Shown here: one piece after another, positions 47,619-56,484 of the stretch | How positions within the stretch are numbered: position 1 is the stretch's first letter | Layout: every line of letters starts with the position of its first letter | From: Phaeodactylibacter sp. | GTDB taxonomy: Bacteria; Bacteroidota; Bacteroidia; Chitinophagales; Saprospiraceae | Direction of reading: 5' to 3' | Length of the DNA stretch: 64,000 bases | NCBI RefSeq assembly: GCF_022763345.1 | Contig: NZ_JALEGS010000074.1 | Location: 57,626-121,625, forward strand | The notes under the pieces: generated by a model | What the model was told of the DNA's origin: nothing | What the model saw: only the letters and a program-made list of their open reading frames with translations | Database searches by the model: none | Program-made: the position numbers and the translations under genes

Positions 47619-48470
47619 TTAGAAGAGCTCCACCTGATTAGGGATATGCCCGCTCACCCGGCGCTTCACTTGTTTAGGTGTAGCTTCCGTCTTCAGCATT
47701 CTGCGGACGACGCGCAAGCGGTGCGTGTATCGTTTTTCAGACCGGTCGTAGATACCATAGTGGTCAATCTTGTCAATTCGCACACTGCCGAAAGCGTGAA
47801 TCACCTCCGCATCCGGCAAAATGATACCGCAGTGGGTAATGCGCCCGGTACGATTTTCAAAGAAAGCCACATCGCCGGGCATAGACTGCTCCACAAAATC
47901 TACAGCTGTACCGATGTAGACTTGTTGGGCAGCTTCCCGCGGCAAAGCGATATTGGCGATTTTGAAAACCATCTGTATGAAGCCTGCGGCATCTATACCC
48001 ATAGGGGAACGCCCGCCGTGGAGGAAAGGCGCATGCAGGTAGCGCCGCGCAATCTTGAGGATGAATTCGGCAGAAGGTTTGATGTGTTCCGGAAAGACCG
48101 CCTGGCCGCTAAAGGTATAGACCGTATTGTCAAGTGTGAAGCGCATGCCATCGAAGTTGGGCAGGCGTGCGCCCATGACCACCGGGATCACTTCATTATC
48201 CGCCATCAGGGGCTGGAAAAGCTCCAGGCTGTAGGCAAAGTGTTCCCTAAAGACAGACAACTCGCTGGGCGTAATGGCTTTGAGCTGATTGGCAGCCACC
48301 CAGCCAACGTAATTGTCCCAAATACAGCGGATTTTTGCCCATTGCCGCCCTTTGGTCTCCAATACCTCCGCCAGCTCGCCAAACAGCAGTTGGGACACGA
48401 TCTCGCTCTTGTCCGAAGAATTGCTCCGGATAGGCACGTTGCTCAATGGGCAAATAGCGTAAGAGGGCAT
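47619..48470 (-). CDS. C40 (NlpC/P60-like) protein with SH3-like region; expected catalytic Cys replaced by Ala
   Basis: AEVLETKGRQWAKIRCIWDNYVGWV; YLHAPFLHGGRSPMGIDAAGFIQMVFK; PGDVAFFENRTGRITHCGIIL. Confidence 0.88.
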   Translation of the reverse strand: MPSYAICPLSNVPIRSNSSDKSEIVSQLLFGELAEVLETKGRQWAKIRCIWDNYVGWVAANQLKAITPSELSVFREHFAYSLELFQPLMADNEVIPVVMGARLPNFDGMRFTLDNTVYTFSGQAVFPEHIKPSAEFILKIARRYLHAPFLHGGRSPMGIDAAGFIQMVFKIANIALPREAAQQVYIGTAVDFVEQSMPGDVAFFENRTGRITHCGIILPDAEVIHAFGSVRIDKIDHYGIYDRSEKRYTHRLRVVRRMLKTEATPKQVKRRVSGHIPNQVELF

Positions 48471-48583
48471 GCATGCGGGTTTACGGAAATCAAGATATTT
48501 TCAAAAATAATAAATATCAGCCAATTCCGTTCCTATTTCTGACTTATCAGCGCGAAATACTCGTTTTAGTCCGGCGGCCTGTT

Positions 48584-48591
48584 TAACTTTG
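48584..48591 (+). promoter_or_regulatory. -7 box TAACTTTG upstream of the porP/sprF-like gene
   Basis: Matches TAnnTTTG with a TTTT/TTTA stretch about 17-20 bp upstream; ATG at 48618. Confidence 0.55.
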
Positions 48592-48617
48592 GCCGCACAA
48601 TCACATGAACCGATTCT

Positions 48618-49658
48618 ATGAAGAAGCTATTCCTGCTCCTTTTTTGTTTTGCCTTGCTGAGTAGCCTGCGCCTTACCGCGCAAGACCAGCACTTTACCCA
48701 ATTCTTTGCGGCACCGCTCACCCTCAACCCGGCTCTGAGCGGCACCTTCAACGGGAAATACCGGGTGGCGCTCGTCTACCGGGACCAAAACCCGTATCAG
48801 ACTTATGCCGGAGCGGTCGACCTCCGCTTCGGGCTTAACAGCATCGGCAAGCGTTACAAGGATGCCTTTGGTGTGGGGGTGGTTTTTTACAATGACCGGG
48901 TGCCTAAATTCGGTTTTTCCAATAATCAGATCAATGTCGCTGCAGCTTTCCACAAAAGCCTGAGCAAATCCAACGATCAGTTCCTGAGCGCAGGCTTCCA
49001 GGCAGGGCTGGCACAGCGCAATTTCGGCTACGAGCGCTTCAATTTTGAAGATCAGTTCGGTGGCGATGATGGGTATACCAATCCAAGTGCTGAAATCCTT
49101 CCTGCCAATAACTTTGCCTACGGTGATATTTCGGCAGGTATCAATTATACCTATGCGCCGAAGAAAGGGGTTTCCGTTTATGCAGGGGCGGCTATGCACC
49201 ATATACTGGAGCCACAGATCAGCTTTTTCTATAATGAAGATGAACCAGAGCTGGGCAATTCTGACTTCCTCCACCGCAAATATACCGCCTACGTCAATGT
49301 GAATATCCCGGTAGGTCTGGGTATTCAGATACAGCCACGGGCGCTGCTGTATGCACAGGGCCCACACCTGGCAGCTAATGCGGGCAGCAATATCCGCTTC
49401 CTGATTGATGAAATCTCAGGCGTGGCGCTGCATACCGGCGGTTGGGTACGCCCGGTCCGGGATGAGCTGGACAACTTCATGCTTGATGCTGTTGTGGGCA
49501 TGGTGGGTATTGAGTTCAGCAACTTCCTGCTGGGGCTGAGCTACGATGCCCGCATTGATGGGATTGGCTCTCTGCGCAAACAACGGGGCGCTTTTGAACT
49601 CTCCCTCGCTTATCTGGGTGAATATGAGGATGAGGTGGTGCTTTGCCCTAAGTTTTAA
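48618..49658 (+). CDS. PorP/SprF family type IX secretion system membrane protein
   Basis: QDQHFTQFFAAPLTLNPALSGTFNGKYRVALVYRDQ; AGINYTYAPKKGVSVYAGAAMHHI. Confidence 0.95.
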   Translation: MKKLFLLLFCFALLSSLRLTAQDQHFTQFFAAPLTLNPALSGTFNGKYRVALVYRDQNPYQTYAGAVDLRFGLNSIGKRYKDAFGVGVVFYNDRVPKFGFSNNQINVAAAFHKSLSKSNDQFLSAGFQAGLAQRNFGYERFNFEDQFGGDDGYTNPSAEILPANNFAYGDISAGINYTYAPKKGVSVYAGAAMHHILEPQISFFYNEDEPELGNSDFLHRKYTAYVNVNIPVGLGIQIQPRALLYAQGPHLAANAGSNIRFLIDEISGVALHTGGWVRPVRDELDNFMLDAVVGMVGIEFSNFLLGLSYDARIDGIGSLRKQRGAFELSLAYLGEYEDEVVLCPKF

Positions 49659-50293
49659 CCGTAACAGAGGTTGATGCCGGTCACGAATTTGGAGTTCTTG
49701 CTCAACCGAAAGGGCAGGTGCTGTAAGATGAAGGCGGTATCCTCGTCTACCTGCTGGTCGTACTTAACTTCAATCACGATAGCTGAGTCAGTAAAGGGCA
49801 GGACAGGCTCCCGGTGTGGCTGATAGGGCCCGAACCGCAGCCCGGTATCCATCGTGAGCCGGAAGGGAAGCGCGGGTGCCCCCCAGTAAGAACGCTGGTA
49901 AGTATTGAACAAAACAGGTTGCAGGTCCAAACCCTTTCCCAAGGTTTCCCGGCACAGGCGAACCAGCTTTTTCCAGTCTGAAGCATTATACTTGCCTTCA
50001 GGTAATGGATAATGCTGCTTCCACCCTACCAGATTGTCTTTGATTTTTACCTCCAGTACTGGATTGTGGATCAGAGAAAAGTCGTCACCATACCAGCGCA
50101 GCCTGTACTTTAAGCGCTGAGGTGTACCGGTGACGTTATCCTGAAAAGCCGCAAAATCAGGCGTATCAAAGTATAAATTATTGATTTGGCGCGACGGGAA
50201 CAACGGGCGGAAGCCTGCCGGGTGCTGCCGGATCACCATACTGACCACCTGTGGATGGGTGCTTTCTATGCGGTACTTGCGCTCGTACCGCAT
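49655..50293 (-). CDS. VTC domain (polyphosphate polymerase-like) protein
   Basis: MRYERKYRIES, NLYFDTPDFAAFQDN, KYRLRWYG, VLEVKIKDN. Confidence 0.9.
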   Translation of the reverse strand: MRYERKYRIESTHPQVVSMVIRQHPAGFRPLFPSRQINNLYFDTPDFAAFQDNVTGTPQRLKYRLRWYGDDFSLIHNPVLEVKIKDNLVGWKQHYPLPEGKYNASDWKKLVRLCRETLGKGLDLQPVLFNTYQRSYWGAPALPFRLTMDTGLRFGPYQPHREPVLPFTDSAIVIEVKYDQQVDEDTAFILQHLPFRLSKNSKFVTGINLCYG

Positions 50294-50295
50294 AC

Positions 50296-51456
50296 CTACA
50301 TTGTGATATTCTCAACCACTTCTAAACCATAACCGATTAGTCCAACCCGCTTTCGCGGCGTATTCGTTATCAGGCGCAGCTTGGTCACATTCATATCGTG
50401 GAGGATTTGCGCACCCACGCCGAAGTCCCGTTGGGTCATTTCGGCTCGTTTGTTGAGCTCTGGGTTTTCACCGTTGTATTGCCGTTTCTGATAATCCTCA
50501 AGGTGATGGAGGATGGCATCTGATTTCTCACTATGGCGCATGTAAAGCAGCAAGCCCTGATCTTCTTCAGCAATCATCTCAATGGCTTTTTGCAGCTGCA
50601 CACCGTAACTATTGAAAAGACCGCCCAAAATTTCACCAGTTTCGGTAGAGGAATGCACCCGTACCAGGACGGGGTCGTTTACTTTCCAGTCGCCTCGTTT
50701 GATCGCCAGGTGGATATCATCTGTGGTGAGTTGGCGGAAGGCGATGACTTCGAAGGGCCCGTATTGGGTATCAATGGAAACGGAGAGTTCCCGCTTGATC
50801 AGGCGCTCATTGCGCATCCGGTAAGCTACCAAATCTTTGATAGCGATAACTTTCAGGTCGAAGCGCTCCGCAATTTTCATCAGTTCCGGCAGGCGGGCCA
50901 TTGTACCGTCTTCGTTGAGGATTTCCACCAATACCCCGGCAGGTTCAAAGCCAGCCAAACGGGCCAGGTCGATGGCAGCTTCGGTATGCCCGGTACGGCG
51001 CAGGACGCCTCCGGTCTTGGCCCGCAGCGGGAAAATATGCCCGGGGCGGGCGTAATCGGTAGACTTGGTAGCCGGGTCCACTAATTTTCGAATGCCGGTA
51101 GCCCGGTCGTAAGCCGAAATGCCTGTAGTGCAACCATGCCCAATCAGATCGATCGATACGGTGAAGGCTGTTTCATGCAGGGCGGTATTGGAAGAGACCA
51201 TCATATTTAAGTCCAGCTCATCCGCCCGTTTCTCATCAATGGGTGAACAGATCAGCCCCCGCCCATGAGTGGCCATAAAATTAATGATCTCTGGCGTTAC
51301 ACACTCGGCTGCACAGATAAAATCGCCTTCATTTTCGCGGTCTTCGTCATCTACCACAATGATTACCTTGCCCGCCTTGATGTCGCGGATGGCCTCATCA
51401 ATGGTATTGAGTTGAAAACCCTGTTGCTTAGTTACGTTTAGTTGGTTGCCAGACAT
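50296..51456 (-). CDS. ribB: 3,4-dihydroxy-2-butanone-4-phosphate synthase with degenerate GTP cyclohydrolase II domain (RibBA-like)
   Basis: [38 protein letters not shown]-terminal half [22 protein letters not shown] lacks the GCHII zinc cysteines. Confidence 0.92.
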   Translation of the reverse strand: MSGNQLNVTKQQGFQLNTIDEAIRDIKAGKVIIVVDDEDRENEGDFICAAECVTPEIINFMATHGRGLICSPIDEKRADELDLNMMVSSNTALHETAFTVSIDLIGHGCTTGISAYDRATGIRKLVDPATKSTDYARPGHIFPLRAKTGGVLRRTGHTEAAIDLARLAGFEPAGVLVEILNEDGTMARLPELMKIAERFDLKVIAIKDLVAYRMRNERLIKRELSVSIDTQYGPFEVIAFRQLTTDDIHLAIKRGDWKVNDPVLVRVHSSTETGEILGGLFNSYGVQLQKAIEMIAEEDQGLLLYMRHSEKSDAILHHLEDYQKRQYNGENPELNKRAEMTQRDFGVGAQILHDMNVTKLRLITNTPRKRVGLIGYGLEVVENITM

Positions 51457-52633
51457 TTGAGCGTACTCCTTTAATAAATTTGAAAAAACCGGTAAGCAAA
51501 GCCAGGTTCATTGCCAAAAAATAATGGGCACCCCGCAGGGGCAGCCAATGCAAGCCTGCTTTCCGAAGCAGCTGATCCAGGACGGGCACCAGGATGATAC
51601 CGCCCGTCAATACGGCAAACAACCACTGCCAGAATAAGTTGCCCAGTGCTGCGAGGGCAGCACTGCCCGCCAGGATCAAAAGTAGGAAAAACGGGCCAAG
51701 CCACCGAAGGGCTTTATGAGAAAAAAACGCAAACTGCAGCGGGCTTACCGGTGGCCACCACAAATGCGGGAAAGTCGTCAGGTTTTGAAAATTGCCGGCG
51801 GAAATACGGGCTTTCCGGCGGTATTCCTCTTGGATTTCATGGGAAACGGCTTCGTAACAGATGGCGTCCAGTTCATTAATGGCTAGCCCGCCCTGCTCAA
51901 ACATACGCATAGTGATGTAAAAGTCATCCACCAGATAGGTTGGAGGCACTTTGCTGAAATAGCGGGCCCGGATCGCATAAAAGCCGCCAAAGGGGCCCAT
52001 CATTCGCCCCCAGACCAGCCCTTCGTAGTGTTTCAGGCGGACCTCACCGGAGATGTAGGTGTTTTCCGCTTCGGAAATGCCCTGTTGCTGCATACCCGTA
52101 TGCAATATGTGTGCATCGACCAGCCCGATTTGAGGATTTCGGAAGTGCTGTACGAGCTTAAACAGCACCTCGGGAGCAGGCATAACGCTTGCATCCGTTA
52201 CCACAAAAATGGGGTCGATACCGTCCGATACGAATTGCTGCCGGGCGTACCCTGCCAGTTCATTGATAACTTCGGGTTTGCCCCGCCGTTGCTGGAACGG
52301 GAAAAAATGGATGTGCTTTTTCTCCGCAGCGATGGGCGCTATGATGTCATTTGTGCGATCATCTGAACAGTCCGAGCCAATAAAAATGGACAGCCGCTCC
52401 TCCGGATAACAAAGGTCAAGCAAGTGAGCCATTTTCTCTTCGATAACTGCTTCCTCATTGTAGGCCGACATGATTACGGCTACCTGCGGCCAGTTGGATT
52501 CGGCAGGATAGACATCCTGATTGGGCGATTTCCCGCGTGCCAGCCAGCGCATCAGCAAAGGATAAAGCAGGTACGTGTGCAACAATGCCAGTGCGCTCAG
52601 CCAAACTGTGATATGTACCAGGATAAGCCCCAT
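51428..52633 (-). CDS. Glycosyltransferase family 2 membrane protein
   Basis: VIMSAYNEEAVIEEKM, FIGSDCSDDRTNDI, VVTDASV; C-terminal TM helices. Confidence 0.93.
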   Translation of the reverse strand: MGLILVHITVWLSALALLHTYLLYPLLMRWLARGKSPNQDVYPAESNWPQVAVIMSAYNEEAVIEEKMAHLLDLCYPEERLSIFIGSDCSDDRTNDIIAPIAAEKKHIHFFPFQQRRGKPEVINELAGYARQQFVSDGIDPIFVVTDASVMPAPEVLFKLVQHFRNPQIGLVDAHILHTGMQQQGISEAENTYISGEVRLKHYEGLVWGRMMGPFGGFYAIRARYFSKVPPTYLVDDFYITMRMFEQGGLAINELDAICYEAVSHEIQEEYRRKARISAGNFQNLTTFPHLWWPPVSPLQFAFFSHKALRWLGPFFLLLILAGSAALAALGNLFWQWLFAVLTGGIILVPVLDQLLRKAGLHWLPLRGAHYFLAMNLALLTGFFKFIKGVRSNVWQPTKRN

Positions 52634-52636
52634 GCA

Positions 52637-53854
52637 TCAGAGGGCTTCAACGCTTAATTCACCGTAGGCTTGTGCCAACTGCCGGGCTACTTCCAGGCTG
52701 TCGTATTGCTCCAGGACAAACCGGCGGGCGGAACGCCCCATGGATTCGAGCTGTTTATTTTTTTGTAATTGGCAGGCTTTAGAGATTTGCCGGGCGAATT
52801 CCTCCGGGCTATTGGCAATCAGGGCGTGGATGCCGGGCTTAATGCCGATACCTTCCATCCCCATCTGTGTGCTTAGTACCGCTTTGCCCAAGGCCATGCC
52901 TTCCAAAATTTTGGCCCGCATCCCACTACCGGAGAGCAAGGGCACCACCATCAAACTGTGCTGATTGATGAAGGCCGACGCACTGGGCACCTCTCCTTCC
53001 ACGACAATACCGGGGCGCTTCATTTTCAGCAGCCTCTTCGGCGTATTGCGGCCAGCGATGTGCAATGCCAGACCGGTATGCTCCGCCTGGACCAGGGGCC
53101 AAACTTCATCCAGGAACCACTGCAGCCCTTCCAGGTTAGGCATCCAGTCGAGGGAACCTATGAAAGACAGGGACAACGGCTTCTGAAAACTGGAATAGTC
53201 TGGCTGGTAGACCTGGCTATCCAAGCCAATGGGAGTGACAGTAGCCGAGCCTTCGTAGCCCAGTTCGCGGAAGCGCTCCAGGTCCCGGCGGGTGATGGCC
53301 GCCAGGTGGTCATAAGCCTTCAACTGGCTGATTTCGTACTGTCGGAGCCGTTCCGTCAAATGGCGAAGGTACCAGCGCTTGGGCCAGAGTGCTGTATGCT
53401 GGCTGATGCGCTCCCAAATTTCAAACTCCACATTGTGCGCCCGCATGCTGATTACGGCATCGGAGTGCTTACGAATAGCCGGGATGTAAGGCGACAAGTA
53501 GGGGGTTTCGAGCTGTATGACGTCGAACTCGGTTTGTTGCAGCAGTTGCACCAAACGTTCTTCAAAGCTAAAAGAACAAAAACGGGCGATGTGGTAGGAG
53601 TTTTTTCCCCAAAGGTGGCGTAGTGCCTGCAAGGGCTTCACTCGGTTGTCCACTCTCACATCCTGTATGCTGGCGTAGTGGTTGAAAGATTTAGGAAGAT
53701 TTTCTTTAGGGAAATAGTGCTTACTGGTGTTCATAGCCAGCAAATGCACTTCATGCCCCAATGCTTTCATGGAGCGGCTAAGAGCCGTCACGGCAATGGA
53801 TTCGCCATCTTTAAGCGGAAAAGGAAATTTTTTACAAAGCTGAAGAATTCTCAT
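52637..53854 (-). CDS. Glycosyltransferase family 4
   Basis: LSFIGSLDWMPNLEGLQWFLDEVWP, VVPLLSGSGMRAKILEGMALGKAVLST. Confidence 0.94.
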   Translation of the reverse strand: MRILQLCKKFPFPLKDGESIAVTALSRSMKALGHEVHLLAMNTSKHYFPKENLPKSFNHYASIQDVRVDNRVKPLQALRHLWGKNSYHIARFCSFSFEERLVQLLQQTEFDVIQLETPYLSPYIPAIRKHSDAVISMRAHNVEFEIWERISQHTALWPKRWYLRHLTERLRQYEISQLKAYDHLAAITRRDLERFRELGYEGSATVTPIGLDSQVYQPDYSSFQKPLSLSFIGSLDWMPNLEGLQWFLDEVWPLVQAEHTGLALHIAGRNTPKRLLKMKRPGIVVEGEVPSASAFINQHSLMVVPLLSGSGMRAKILEGMALGKAVLSTQMGMEGIGIKPGIHALIANSPEEFARQISKACQLQKNKQLESMGRSARRFVLEQYDSLEVARQLAQAYGELSVEAL

Positions 53855-54132
53855 TCATCCTTTTTTTCCGGCGGCTTGACCTGGAATTGATTCGAAAATT
53901 ATCTCACCACGTGGGGCCTGGCACCAGTAAAGGGCCAAAAAACCAGCAAAAATTCAGACTTGTTGCACTTGCGGTCAAAGGTCTGCAAAAATAACGGTTT
54001 TTTCCAAAATGCAGGGTGAATCTGATCTTGGGCTTTTGGGGGTTCACACAAAAGGCGAAAATAAGGCGGCAGGGGGAGAAAGAAGCACGCACAACCATAG
54101 TAGGCCACGGAGGAAGGAAGTATGCCAGGAAA

Positions 54133-54501
54133 TCAATCGACCTCCTCTGTTTCTGCGGTCCAGGGCGGGCAAACCACGCACCAAAAATGGAGCGGTTCCT
54201 CGCCTGTGTTTTGAATGTACTGCTCGGCGCCGGGTGGAATAAAAATGACGCTGCCGGGGGTGGCTTCCATGGTTTGCCCGGCAACGAAGGCGGTGCCCTG
54301 TCCCTGCACTATGATGTAAGTCTCTGAACGCCCGTGCAGGACGTGGGGCCTGGAAGCTTCTCCGGGCTGCAAAGCGGCGTGTGCCAAGCTGAAGCCAAAA
54401 TCCATTCCGTCATTTTTGGGGTGCAGGACTTCCCGGATTTCGGTGTCATCTCCGGCGGTGAAGGAGGCAATGGACTGCAACTGCTTATGAATGGGATGCA
54501 T
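54133..54501 (-). CDS. Cupin domain-containing protein
   Basis: HVLHGRSETYIIVQGQGTAFVAGQTMEATPGSVIFIPPGAEQYIQNTGEEPLHFWCV. Confidence 0.9.
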   Translation of the reverse strand: MHPIHKQLQSIASFTAGDDTEIREVLHPKNDGMDFGFSLAHAALQPGEASRPHVLHGRSETYIIVQGQGTAFVAGQTMEATPGSVIFIPPGAEQYIQNTGEEPLHFWCVVCPPWTAETEEVD

Positions 54502-54556
54502 AGTAAGTAGGGAATAAAACCGGGCGGTTAATGCCACCGCCCGGTGAAAGTTAGTT

Positions 54557-56398
54557 TTATTCGTCGCTGATCATTTCGTAAGTGTTGTTCTCCCGGTCAA
54601 TATCGGCCATGCCGAAATCGGGGTCGATCACCACCTTTTCGATGTCTTTGGCTTTCACACCCAGGTCCAGCTCATACTGAGGATGCGTCCAGGGCCAGTC
54701 TTCGGCCAGCTCCATGCCATTCAGCGGCTTGTGGCCACGCATGATGCGCAGCGGCACCAGTATCCGTTTGCTTGTGCCATCGGTGAGGACCACTTCCACC
54801 TCCAGCGGCATAGGCATGATGCCCACGCGATTTAGCACGGCTACGGCGGTGCGCCCATCGACTTTTACGTTCTCAATGCCGTAGTCTATGGTATGCGTGG
54901 TGTTAATCCAGTATTCGCGGTACCAGTCCAGCTCTATCATGGATTCTTTTTCCATGATACGGATGAAGTCATTAGAGTTGGGGTGCTTGAACTTCCAGGT
55001 TTCAAAGTAGCGGAGCATACCCTGATCGAAGGCTTCTTCCCCGATGATGTACTTGAGTTGCTCCAGGAAAACAGCGCCTTTGACATAGGAAGCCACGCCG
55101 TAAGCGGAATTCGTATTGAAGTGGTCGGAATGTGTGATTAGAGGTTCCTCCAGACCACTTTGGGAGAAATTAGCGTAACCCATGTAAGAGCCCAGATGGG
55201 GATTATCGGAAGCTTCGCCGGGAATCAAGCCCTTTTCGCGCAGGTGGTTCATCACATTGCTGCTGGCCCAGCTGGTAAAGCCTTCGTCCATCCAGGCGTA
55301 CAGGGCTTCGTTGGTGCCCAGCAGCATTTGGTACCAGCTGTGCATCAGCTCGTGTACCGATACGCCTACCAGACTGGGCAGGCTGCGCTCACCGGTGATA
55401 AGCGTTGCCATGGGGTATTCCATTCCACCATCGCCTCCCTGAATGAAGGAGTATTGTTCGTAAGGGTACTGCCCGTAGTTTTCGTTGATGAATGCAAAAG
55501 CTTCGTCCATGATGGCGGGCAGGGCTTCCCAGTTCTCTTTGGTGCGCTCGTTCTCCTGGTAAAAGAAGTGCATCACCATGCCACCTTCCCGCTCGTAGGT
55601 GGTATGGGTGTAGTCCGGATCGGCACCCCAGACAAAGTCGTGGACATCAGGAGCGACAAAATTCCAGGAAAGTTTTTTGCCTTTCTTCACCTTTACGTCT
55701 TTATCGGTATACCCATGGCCAATTTCTTTTGGATTCTGCAGATAGCCCGTAGCACCGATGATGTATTCGCTGTCGATGTGAATGGTCACGTCAAAATCGC
55801 CCCAAATGCCGTAGAACTCCCTGCCCACGTAAGGATTGGCGTGCCAGCCCTGATAGTCGTATTCTGCCATCTTTGGGTACCACTGAGCCATGGAGTAGGA
55901 AATCCCCTCGGCATTATCGCGTCCGGAACGGCGGATTTGCACCGGTACCTGGGACTCGAACTCCATTTCAAAAACGGCTTTCGAATTGGGCAGAATGGGC
56001 TGAGGTAATTGTACCTCCAGGATGGTGCCCACGACTTCAAAGCTGGCCTTTTTCCCATCCACGGTAAGGCTATTGATTTCATGATAGCCAATTTCATCCG
56101 GTTCCAACTCACCAATTCGGCCGCCTACCCTTGGGTCGGAGTCTTTAAGGTTTTGGGAGCGGACGTCCATCATGCTGTTCGGTTGGAACGCATTGAAGTA
56201 AAGGTGGTAAAAGGCCCGGTGCAGGGTGTCCGGGGAATTATTGGTGTAAACCAGCGTTTGCTTACCATCGAACTGATGTTTCTTTACATCAAAGTCGATA
56301 TCCATTGTATATTTTGCAGCCTGCTGCCATCGGTCGGGTTGTGCCTGCAAAGCGGCCATTGTGATGCAACAGAAAAAAAGAGAATACCAAATTTTCAT
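54557..56398 (-). CDS. M1 family metallopeptidase
   Basis: GGMEYPMATLITG, VSVHELMHSWYQMLLGTNEALYAWMDEGFTSW; signal peptide. Confidence 0.95.
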   Translation of the reverse strand: MKIWYSLFFCCITMAALQAQPDRWQQAAKYTMDIDFDVKKHQFDGKQTLVYTNNSPDTLHRAFYHLYFNAFQPNSMMDVRSQNLKDSDPRVGGRIGELEPDEIGYHEINSLTVDGKKASFEVVGTILEVQLPQPILPNSKAVFEMEFESQVPVQIRRSGRDNAEGISYSMAQWYPKMAEYDYQGWHANPYVGREFYGIWGDFDVTIHIDSEYIIGATGYLQNPKEIGHGYTDKDVKVKKGKKLSWNFVAPDVHDFVWGADPDYTHTTYEREGGMVMHFFYQENERTKENWEALPAIMDEAFAFINENYGQYPYEQYSFIQGGDGGMEYPMATLITGERSLPSLVGVSVHELMHSWYQMLLGTNEALYAWMDEGFTSWASSNVMNHLREKGLIPGEASDNPHLGSYMGYANFSQSGLEEPLITHSDHFNTNSAYGVASYVKGAVFLEQLKYIIGEEAFDQGMLRYFETWKFKHPNSNDFIRIMEKESMIELDWYREYWINTTHTIDYGIENVKVDGRTAVAVLNRVGIMPMPLEVEVVLTDGTSKRILVPLRIMRGHKPLNGMELAEDWPWTHPQYELDLGVKAKDIEKVVIDPDFGMADIDRENNTYEMISDE

Positions 56399-56484
56399 AT
56401 AGTCAATTGATTGTGTTTCTAAAGCCTAAGTCATTGGCAAAGGTAACAAGCCATCCCTGATCATCCGGGTGCAAAAATTGGGAG

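Noticed and set aside
53899-54327. Overlapping small ORFs in the gap between glycosyltransferase and cupin genes
   Set aside because: Mutually overlapping frames on both strands, low-complexity Pro/Phe-rich translations; no support for coding.
53910-54360. Shared ACGTGGGGCCTGG at about 53910 and 54341
   Set aside because: Only 13 bp, one copy inside the cupin coding sequence; likely chance.
55160-56008. 282-aa plus-strand ORF
   Set aside because: Antisense to the M1 peptidase gene.
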